Shown here one piece after another: positions 57,816 through 64,000 of a DNA stretch of 64,000 nucleotides. Below the pieces are notes generated by a model. That model did no database searches, was not told where the DNA came from, and worked only from the letters and a program-made list of their open reading frames with translations. This stretch comes from Pseudomonas violetae (GTDB lineage: Bacteria; Pseudomonadota; Gammaproteobacteria; Pseudomonadales; Pseudomonadaceae): contig NZ_JAKNRW010000004.1 of NCBI RefSeq assembly GCF_023072615.1, positions 248,001-312,000 on the forward strand, written 5' to 3'. A program made the position numbers and the translations under genes. How positions within the stretch are numbered: the stretch's first letter is position 1; each line of letters begins with the position of its first letter.

Positions 57816-60662
57816 TCAGACCTGCTCGAGCGCCTCGTTCAATGCGCGCTCCAGGTCGGCTTTGTAACCGAGGTATAAATTGCTTGAGCCCTGATCATCA
57901 CCGGCCAGGCCCGACAGGTCCAGATCGGTGATGTAACATCGATAACGTTCGGTTTCCCGGCGTTGCTCGACAATTTCCCGGGCCACCACGCTGAACAGCT
58001 GATCGCCATGTTCCAATTCCGAAAACTCGCGCTGATTACAGTACAAAGTGACTTGCACCTTGCCGGCCAGGGCTTTGCCGACGATGGCCTGCACGTCGTA
58101 GAACGGCTGGTTGAGCGGAACCTCTGGCGCCGGTCGGCTTTCGACCCGGCGAGGGCGCGCCGGCCCTGACGGCAACACTTGGTAATATTGTATTTCCAGG
58201 CTCGATGGCTCTGCGCCACTCATCGGCAGCAAGGCTTCGCGTCGAAACTGGATTGACTGCAGGAAACGCTGCAGCGGCACCAGCAGGCTCTGTTCGTCGT
58301 GATAGGGCAGGCGCTGCTGCCACAAGGCGTTGAATTCATCCAGCACGTAGATATCTGCCTGGTCGTCATGCATCCGGTAGAACACCTGGATGCAGGCGGG
58401 CTGGCCCATGGGCAGGATCAGCGCCAGGTCGTGGTCGGCCAGTGCCATGGGGTCCAGGTGCAGCGGGCTGTAGCTCGTTTGTTCCTTGGCAAGGTAGTCG
58501 ACCAGCTCAGTCAGTGTGCCCAAGGCAACATGTTTGACCTGGCCCGGCACGAGTTCCAACACGTGATAGTGCTGCTGGACCTGAAGCAGGTAGCGATGAT
58601 TGAGGCGGCTCAGCAGAAGATCATGCGCACTGTCGATGATCTCTTCGACTCGCTGGGCGATGAACTGCGCGCGGTTGTGGCAGAAGCAGCGCACGCGCAA
58701 CCTGGGTTGCTGCGGGACATTCGGCAAATGGTTGAGGTAATCGCACAGGCAGTCGAGCAGGGCGTGGGGGCCGTCGAAGCGGTTGACCAGCACTTCGTTC
58801 CAGCTGTTGAGCGTGACCTGATCCAGGGTCAGCACCAGGTTCTCGCGCACCCCGGCGTAGCTCAGGGAGTCCGTACGTTCGGTGGTCATCAGGATATTCA
58901 GGTCGCGATGATGCTTGAGTGGATCCACGCCAACGTTTATCAGCAGCAACACTTCGCTCGGCACGGCGGCGCGCAGCAGCGGTTCCTCGGCGACGGCGGT
59001 CAGGGGTAGGGCGATGCTCTGTTGCAGGCTGCCGAGCAGGTTGAACAGCTCGAACTCGCTCAGGTCGCTGGCGCCCGGGTGTAGCGCCAGGCGAGTGCTA
59101 TTGTCGATCACACCATTACGATGGCACCAAGTGAGCAATTCCAGTAGATGGCGGCTGCGCTTGATCGGCGCGAAATGCTCACACTCATGTGCGGCCAGGC
59201 TGCCGTTGTACAGGCCCCACTGGGTTTGTCCCGTTTCCTTCTTGTTCGGTGCGAACACCAGCGTCAACGTGTCTTCGGCCAGGTCCGGGGCAATCCCCGG
59301 GTTGATGAACTCGACCTTATTCGATTTGCGCTCGAAGGCTGCATACAGCCGGCGCCCCAGCACACTGAGGTCACGTTTGTTGATCAAGCTGGCGGTTTGT
59401 TCATTGCGGGCAAAACGGGTCAGGAAGCGATAGCTGTAGTTGAGTTCGCTGACCAGGGCCCGGCGTTCAGTACCGACCTGGCGGACTTTCCATTGGCTGC
59501 GGCTGTCGAGCAGGGCGAGTTGCCGATCGTCCCAGTTCCACTCATGGGCCAGGCGTTCAAGCAGCGAACGTTGCCAGCTCTGGGTGCGGTTGCTGCTCGC
59601 GGTCAGCTTGCGGTTGACCTTCAGGTACAGCGCGCGACGCACCAGCTCCAGGCGCTCCGACTCTCCTCGGGCCTTGAGGTATTCCTCGATGCGCCGGTAG
59701 ACCACGACGTAGGGGTCCAGATCGTCAAGGTCGAGCTGGTTGGCAAATACCGCTTGCTTGAAACGCAGGCTGAGGCAATTGACTCTCGGGTGTTCGCTGG
59801 CGTAAACCTCGATCAATAGCAGTTTGAGCACTGATTTGTACGGGGATTCGACGCCCTTGAACAATTGCCATAGCCCCGCCCCGATGAATTCGCCAGGCGG
59901 GATGTAGGCCATGTGTCCCAGGTCCAGGGTCTCGTCGGCGCGGATGAAGCGCTTGGAGATCAGGGCATGGGTATACCGGTCGTAGTTCGCCTCTTCGTAC
60001 ACCGGTACCAACCACCAAATGGGGGTTCGACCCGCCAGCCAGATAGCCGTGCGATAGAACTCGTCCAGCAACAGGTAGTGCTGGGTGGTGCCGCAGTCTT
60101 CGGAGCTGAGCTGGTTATCACGCTCTCCTCGAACAAAGCGCGCCGGGTCTATCAGGAAAAAGTGCGCCTCGGCACCCTGGCTTGCGGCCCAGGTTTCCAG
60201 CAGGTGGCATTTCTTGCGCAGTTCGGCGAGTTCGTTCTCGGCCAAATCCGTTGCGTGGCACACCCAGACGTCCATATCGCTCTGGTCAGCCTGGGCCAGG
60301 GTGCCAAGACTGCCCATCAGAAACAGACCATGGATGGGGCGTGGCGGATTGCTGCCGTGGCGCGGCTTGTAGGAAAACGAGCGGGTCAGGCGCTGGGCAT
60401 CAGCGAGGGTTGTGGCGTCCGGCTCGTAATTCGACAGCCCGGCCGGTGTGTTGCCCGAGACATAACCGGGCAGCAACGGATGATTGACGTGAAAGAACAG
60501 TGGCAGCAGCGTCAGAACGGCTTGCTGCCGGCTCGACAGGCCTTCAAGCGCGCGGGCGATGCGGGCTTCGTTGAGCGTAAGAAAACGTGCGCGCAGCTGG
60601 CTGAGTACCTTGCGGTCTATGCCTTCGTCCAGGTCGGGGCGGATTTCATGGTTGCGGGTCAT
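57816..60662 (-). CDS. cyaA: Class I adenylate cyclase CyaA
   Basis: CyaA makes cAMP for Vfr/Crp-type regulation. The 948-residue protein is full-length for class I cyclases. The N-terminal catalytic region has the nucleotidyltransferase-like signature MGSLGTLAQADQSDMDVWVC (Gly117-Ser118, Asp129 and Asp131) and FFLIDPARFVRGE. The C-terminal half (about 500-948) is the regulatory domain that in enterics responds to the glucose PTS. It is preceded by a GC-rich hairpin and the TIGR02647 gene. Confidence 0.95.
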   Translation of the reverse strand: MTRNHEIRPDLDEGIDRKVLSQLRARFLTLNEARIARALEGLSSRQQAVLTLLPLFFHVNHPLLPGYVSGNTPAGLSNYEPDATTLADAQRLTRSFSYKPRHGSNPPRPIHGLFLMGSLGTLAQADQSDMDVWVCHATDLAENELAELRKKCHLLETWAASQGAEAHFFLIDPARFVRGERDNQLSSEDCGTTQHYLLLDEFYRTAIWLAGRTPIWWLVPVYEEANYDRYTHALISKRFIRADETLDLGHMAYIPPGEFIGAGLWQLFKGVESPYKSVLKLLLIEVYASEHPRVNCLSLRFKQAVFANQLDLDDLDPYVVVYRRIEEYLKARGESERLELVRRALYLKVNRKLTASSNRTQSWQRSLLERLAHEWNWDDRQLALLDSRSQWKVRQVGTERRALVSELNYSYRFLTRFARNEQTASLINKRDLSVLGRRLYAAFERKSNKVEFINPGIAPDLAEDTLTLVFAPNKKETGQTQWGLYNGSLAAHECEHFAPIKRSRHLLELLTWCHRNGVIDNSTRLALHPGASDLSEFELFNLLGSLQQSIALPLTAVAEEPLLRAAVPSEVLLLINVGVDPLKHHRDLNILMTTERTDSLSYAGVRENLVLTLDQVTLNSWNEVLVNRFDGPHALLDCLCDYLNHLPNVPQQPRLRVRCFCHNRAQFIAQRVEEIIDSAHDLLLSRLNHRYLLQVQQHYHVLELVPGQVKHVALGTLTELVDYLAKEQTSYSPLHLDPMALADHDLALILPMGQPACIQVFYRMHDDQADIYVLDEFNALWQQRLPYHDEQSLLVPLQRFLQSIQFRREALLPMSGAEPSSLEIQYYQVLPSGPARPRRVESRPAPEVPLNQPFYDVQAIVGKALAGKVQVTLYCNQREFSELEHGDQLFSVVAREIVEQRRETERYRCYITDLDLSGLAGDDQGSSNLYLGYKADLERALNEALEQV

Positions 60663-60807
60663 GTCAGCTCAAACCGGCCCGGCAGGTACGGGCGTAAGTG
60701 ATCTCGGGATAAGCGCAGTTTAGCGCCTTGGCCCGGGCACATTTAAGCTGATTTTGTTTTTCTGGCGTCAGATTTTTATCGTGCTGTGACGGTGTGTGGC
60801 AGAGGGT

Positions 60808-60843
60808 GCCCCCGGAAATCCCGTAGCAGGGGTTTCCGGGGGG
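60808..60843. other. Strong GC-rich hairpin between the TIGR02647 gene and cyaA
   Basis: CCCCGGAAATCCC and GGGGTTTCCGGGG pair around GTAGCA with almost no mismatch. It lacks a T-run in either direction, so it may be a 3-prime stabiliser or processing site rather than an intrinsic terminator. Confidence 0.6.
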
Positions 60844-60857
60844 CGATACAGCTAAAT

Positions 60858-61103
60858 TCAGGCTGTTTCTTGGACGTTCAGGATGGTCAGCAGCGTTTGG
60901 ATGTTTTGTGCGGCGTCACGACCGAGGCTGGTCAGATAACCGCCGTCAGGCTGATCGATCAGCTCTTTCTCAAACAGGCGTTGGGCAGCGGCAATGGCTT
61001 TAGGGGCAGCGGTCTGATGAATTTTCAAACCTTCCTGGGAACTGTCCAGGTTGAAGAGTGCGAGGATTTCCAGTTCGGCAACCAACTCAGGGGTAAGCGA
61101 CAT
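60858..61103 (-). CDS. TIGR02647 family small protein
   Basis: An 81-residue protein: MSLTPELVAELEILALFNLD, then SSQEGLKIHQTAAPKAIAAAQRLFEKELI and LTSLGRDAAQNIQTLL. This matches a conserved pseudomonad/gamma-proteobacterial family (TIGR02647), thought to resemble a winged DNA-binding fold. No ligand or target is known. It is 195 bases upstream of cyaA on the same strand with a hairpin between. Confidence 0.82.
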   Translation of the reverse strand: MSLTPELVAELEILALFNLDSSQEGLKIHQTAAPKAIAAAQRLFEKELIDQPDGGYLTSLGRDAAQNIQTLLTILNVQETA

Positions 61104-61211
61104 AAGGACTCCGGACTTTCTAGGAATTGGACGACAGCGCCCCTAAGGTGATCCGAGTTGTGCGGCATGTCCAGTGCTTGCAGTGGGGTTTTTTCGTCGC
61201 GGATGCTTTTC

Positions 61212-61302
61212 TGTAGGAGCGAGCTTGCTCGCGAAGATCGTGAACGATAAATCAGGAAACCTGACACCCAGCGGCGCTCTCAGGTTTTTCGCGAGCGAGC
61301 AG
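61212..61302. repeat. REPIN, family A, with clipped right arm
   Basis: The left arm CTGTAGGAGCGAGCTTGCTC is whole. The right arm reads CGCGAGCGAGCAGG and then stops just before the neighbouring gene stop codon. The spacer again has CCTGACACCC and CTCTCAGGTTTTT. Confidence 0.8.
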
Positions 61303-61305
61303 GGG

Positions 61306-61590
61306 TTATTTCTTTTCCGGGGGAAGCTCGGGCAGGGCGCGCAGCGCCGTTTCGTACCATTCTGTGTTGAACGCGCGGTCTTCTTCGAGGATTGCGTCGA
61401 TTTCTACCGCCAGGACATGGGCCATCAGGTTCAAAATCTCTTCGCGTTCGTAACCCACCAGCGTCAGTTTGTTGAAGGTTGCCATGGCGGCAGGCGGGTT
61501 GTCGCTTTCAATCTGGTTTTCGATCGCTTCGACCAGGGTGTTCTCGGCGAACTCTTCTTCGTCGATCTCAATATCTGTTGGCTCGCTCAT
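61306..61590 (-). CDS. Conserved small protein of unknown function
   Basis: A 94-residue acidic protein starting MSEPTDIEIDEEEFAENTLV, then a helical stretch IENQIESDNPPAAMATFNKL and TLVGYEREEILNLMAHVLAVEI, and ending RALPELPPEKK. The middle resembles a short helical domain seen at the end of several unrelated hypothetical proteins, but I cannot name a family. A GAGG ribosome site precedes the start. It lies between the TIGR02647 gene and a GST-like gene. Confidence 0.75.
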   Translation of the reverse strand: MSEPTDIEIDEEEFAENTLVEAIENQIESDNPPAAMATFNKLTLVGYEREEILNLMAHVLAVEIDAILEEDRAFNTEWYETALRALPELPPEKK

Positions 61591-61714
61591 GGCAGGCTCC
61601 TCAAGTTAAGAAGGGCAGTTTACCTGCATTCAGCGCTGCGATGCTGCTGGCAAGAAGTGCAAGGGCGTTCTATAACTGGCGCTGCCAACCCCTGCACGGC
61701 CTGGAGGCTTTGTG

Positions 61715-62374
61715 ATGCTCAAGCTTTACGGATTTTCTGTCAGCAACTATTACAACATGGTCAAACTGGCACTGCTGGAAAAGGGACTGCCGTTCGAAGA
61801 AGTGCCATTTTATGCAGGCACCAGCTCCGAAGCTCTGACCATCAGCCCGCGCGGCAAAGTGCCGGTGCTGGGCGTCGAACAGGGTTTCGTCAATGAAACC
61901 GCTGTAATCCTTGATTACATAGAGCAAAGCCAGACGGGCAAGCCATTGCTGCCGAGCGATCCATTCGAGCGGGCCCAGGTGTTAGCGCTGGCCAAGGAAA
62001 TCGAGCTGTACATCGAATTACCAGGCCGCGCTTGCTACCCCGAGGCATTTTTCGGCATGCCGGTAGCGGATGCGATCAAGGAGAAGACCAAGGCGGAGTT
62101 GCTGCTGGGGTTTGCCTCGCTGGCCAGGCACGCCAAGTTCGCCCCTTATGTGGCGGGTGATAGCCTGAGCGTGGCGGATCTGTATTTTCTGTACAGCGTA
62201 CCGCTGGCGTGCGCAGTGGCGAAGAAGTTGTTCGACTTGGATTTGCTGGCTGAGCTGCCGGCGGCCAAGGCGCTGCTGGAGCGTCTGGAGCAGAACCCGC
62301 ATGTGCAGCGGATTGCGAAGGACAAGGAGGCGGGAATGCCGGCGTTTATGGCGATGGTTGCGTCCAAGAGGTAG
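61715..62374 (+). CDS. Glutathione S-transferase family protein
   Basis: A 219-residue protein with a thioredoxin-fold N-terminal domain (MLKLYGFSVSNYYNMVKLAL, then SPRGKVPVL with the cis-proline and ETAVILDYIE binding gamma-glutamyl) and an all-helical C-terminal domain with SLSVADLYFLYSVPL (N-capping box). The start at 61715 is seven bases after GGAGG; a GTG three bases earlier is possible. Its exact substrate is unknown. It is convergent with argH. Confidence 0.9.
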   Translation: MLKLYGFSVSNYYNMVKLALLEKGLPFEEVPFYAGTSSEALTISPRGKVPVLGVEQGFVNETAVILDYIEQSQTGKPLLPSDPFERAQVLALAKEIELYIELPGRACYPEAFFGMPVADAIKEKTKAELLLGFASLARHAKFAPYVAGDSLSVADLYFLYSVPLACAVAKKLFDLDLLAELPAAKALLERLEQNPHVQRIAKDKEAGMPAFMAMVASKR

Positions 62375-62400
62375 GTTTTGTAGCGCTCTGAAGTCAGTCA

Positions 62401-62490
62401 TAGCGGGCAAGCCTGCTCCCACAAGGATCCCTGTTGGCCAACGATCTGTGGCAACCAGAGAAACCTGTGGGAGCGGGCTTGCCCGCGATG
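62401..62490. repeat. REP pair, family C variant
   Basis: GCGGGCAAGCCTGCTCCCACA and TGTGGGAGCGGGCTTGCCCGC are inverted around about 45 bases. The right arm abuts the 3-prime end of argH. Confidence 0.8.
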
Positions 62491-62493
62491 TTT

Positions 62494-63888
62494 CTAGCGG
62501 CTGGCGAGCAGTGTCTGGCCGCGAACCACAGCCTTTTTTACCTGAGCCGGCGCAGTCCCGCCGATATGGTCACGGGCATTCACCGAGCCTTCAAGTGTCA
62601 GCACCGCAAACACGTCCTGATCGATCTGGTCGCTGAACTTGCGCAGCTCTTCCAGGCTCATTTCCGCCAGATCCTTGCCGCTCTCCACGCCGTATTTCAC
62701 GGCATGGCCAACAATTTCGTGGCAGTCACGGAACGGCAGCCCACGACGGACCAGGTAATCGGCCAGGTCAGTTGCAGTGGAAAACCCGCGCAGGGCTGCT
62801 TCGCGCATAATGGCGTGCTTGGGTTTGATCGCCGGGATCATGTCGGCGAAAGCCCGCAGCGAGTCGCGCAAAGTGTCGGCGGCGTCGAAGAGTGGTTCCT
62901 TGTCTTCCTGGTTGTCCTTGTTGTAGGCCAATGGCTGGCCTTTCATCAGGGTCAGCAGGCCCATCAATGCGCCGAACACTCGGCCGGTCTTGCCGCGAAC
63001 CAGCTCTGGCACGTCCGGGTTTTTCTTTTGTGGCATGATCGAGCTGCCGGTGCAGAAACGGTCCGGCAGGTCGATGAATTGGAACTGCGCGCTGGTCCAC
63101 AGCACCAGTTCTTCGGAGAAGCGCGACAGGTGCATCATTGCGATACTTGCGGCCGAACAGAATTCGATGGCGAAGTCGCGATCAGATACGTTGTCCAGTG
63201 AGTTGCCGCCGACGGCGTCGAAATTCAGCAATTGGGCGGTGTACTCGCGGTCGATCGGGTATGTGGTACCGGCCAGCGCAGCGCTACCCAAGGGCATGCG
63301 GTTGGTGCGCTTGCGGCAGTCGACCAGACGCTCGTAATCGCGGCTGAGCATTTCGAACCAGGCCAGCATGTGGTGCCCGAAAGTCACCGGCTGTGCGGTT
63401 TGCAGGTGGGTGAAGCCCGGCATGATACTGCCGGCTTCACGCTCGGCCTGTTCCAGTAGCCCTTGTTGCAGGCGGGTGATTTCGGCGAGGATCAGGTCGA
63501 TCTCGTCACGCAGCCACAAGCGGATGTCGGTCGCGACCTGGTCGTTACGGCTGCGCCCGGTGTGCAGTTTTTTACCGGTCACGCCGATGCGATCGGTCAG
63601 GCGCGCCTCGATGTTCATGTGCACGTCTTCGAGGTCGATGCGCCAGTCAAATTGCCCGGCCTCGATTTCACGCTGGATGGTGTTCAGGCCATCGATGATG
63701 CTGTCACGCTCGGCATCAGTCAGTACGCCGACCTTGGCCAGCATGGTAGCGTGGGCGATTGAGCCCATGATGTCGTGACGATACAGGCGCTGGTCGAAGG
63801 TGACGGAGGCGGTGAAGCGGGCGACGAAGGCGTCGACGGGTTCACTGAAGCGGCCGCCCCAGGACTGATTGGTCTTGTCAGTGCTCAT
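62494..63888 (-). CDS. argH: Argininosuccinate lyase
   Basis: ArgH cleaves argininosuccinate to arginine and fumarate, the last step of arginine synthesis. The 464-residue protein belongs to the fumarase/aspartase superfamily. Signature [10 protein letters not shown] is at 281-290; the catalytic threonine-histidine pair is in [10 protein letters not shown] (Thr160-His161), with [14 protein letters not shown] at about 109-122. It starts [14 protein letters not shown]. The upstream gap runs to the window edge; PAO1 has a divergent algZ there, which cannot be confirmed here. Confidence 0.97.
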   Translation of the reverse strand: MSTDKTNQSWGGRFSEPVDAFVARFTASVTFDQRLYRHDIMGSIAHATMLAKVGVLTDAERDSIIDGLNTIQREIEAGQFDWRIDLEDVHMNIEARLTDRIGVTGKKLHTGRSRNDQVATDIRLWLRDEIDLILAEITRLQQGLLEQAEREAGSIMPGFTHLQTAQPVTFGHHMLAWFEMLSRDYERLVDCRKRTNRMPLGSAALAGTTYPIDREYTAQLLNFDAVGGNSLDNVSDRDFAIEFCSAASIAMMHLSRFSEELVLWTSAQFQFIDLPDRFCTGSSIMPQKKNPDVPELVRGKTGRVFGALMGLLTLMKGQPLAYNKDNQEDKEPLFDAADTLRDSLRAFADMIPAIKPKHAIMREAALRGFSTATDLADYLVRRGLPFRDCHEIVGHAVKYGVESGKDLAEMSLEELRKFSDQIDQDVFAVLTLEGSVNARDHIGGTAPAQVKKAVVRGQTLLASR

Positions 63889-64000
63889 GAATTCGCTCGT
63901 ATCGGGTGAAATAAAGTGACGTTGAAAGCTGTGACGGATAATAACAGGGTTGCAAAGCCTGTCGCTGACACTGGTCGACAGGAATAATTTCTGATGTCCT

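Overview
The window is ordinary chromosomal backbone of a fluorescent-group Pseudomonas. It is GC-rich, carries many Pseudomonas-type REP/REPIN repeats between genes, and holds lineage markers such as crc-pyrE, algC-argB, the dadR-dadA-ridA-dadX cluster, sutA, a class I cyaA and a ProE-type c-di-GMP phosphodiesterase. From memory, gene order follows the P. aeruginosa PAO1 stretch from oxyR to argH closely. I could not run an alignment.

Layout. 1-2.5 kb: the start of oxyR and the exbB-exbD-tonB energy-transduction operon behind a likely Fur box. 2.6-9 kb: an atypical SDR protein, a lipoprotein, ridA, spoT (ppGpp), rpoZ, gmk and yicC. 9-13.5 kb: rph, a DUF4870 membrane protein, a gltS glutamate carrier with an AT-rich palindromic leader, crc and pyrE. 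13.6-19 kb: argB, algC, dut, coaBC and radC. 18.9-34.5 kb: nitrogen and amine metabolism, with a peptide-type binding protein, rpmB-rpmG, a cupin, a polyamine-type aldehyde dehydrogenase, an MFS carrier, a phospholipase D-family lipoprotein, a MocR regulator, a DUF1127 protein, a PuuB-like oxidase, the dad cluster (D-alanine/L-alanine catabolism) and a PauR/PuuR-like regulator. 34.6-46 kb: cytochrome c5, an acetyl-CoA hydrolase/transferase, xpt, rep, the ProE-like phosphodiesterase, a MATE pump, a LysR regulator, a chemoreceptor relic and an exported DUF4432 protein. 46-51.8 kb: comM, a small degenerate islet, ubiK, glnK-amtB, yjbQ and sutA. 51.8-57 kb: HAD, xerC, DUF484, dapF, lysA and lptM in one run, then cyaY and DUF1289. 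57.4-64 kb: rnk, cyaA, two small conserved genes, a GST-like protein and argH.

Functional themes are iron uptake energisation, stringent response and nucleotide supply, carbon control (Crc, CyaA), nitrogen control (GlnK-AmtB, GltS), polyamine and D-amino-acid breakdown, and lysine, arginine and cell-wall precursors. I found no phage, IS element, CRISPR array, tRNA or rRNA. The least explained sequence is the AT-rich palindrome cluster before gltS, the frameshifted chemoreceptor 3-prime relic at 44.5 kb, the HigA-like orphan and small Trp-rich ORF near 48 kb, and a set of four related REPINs.
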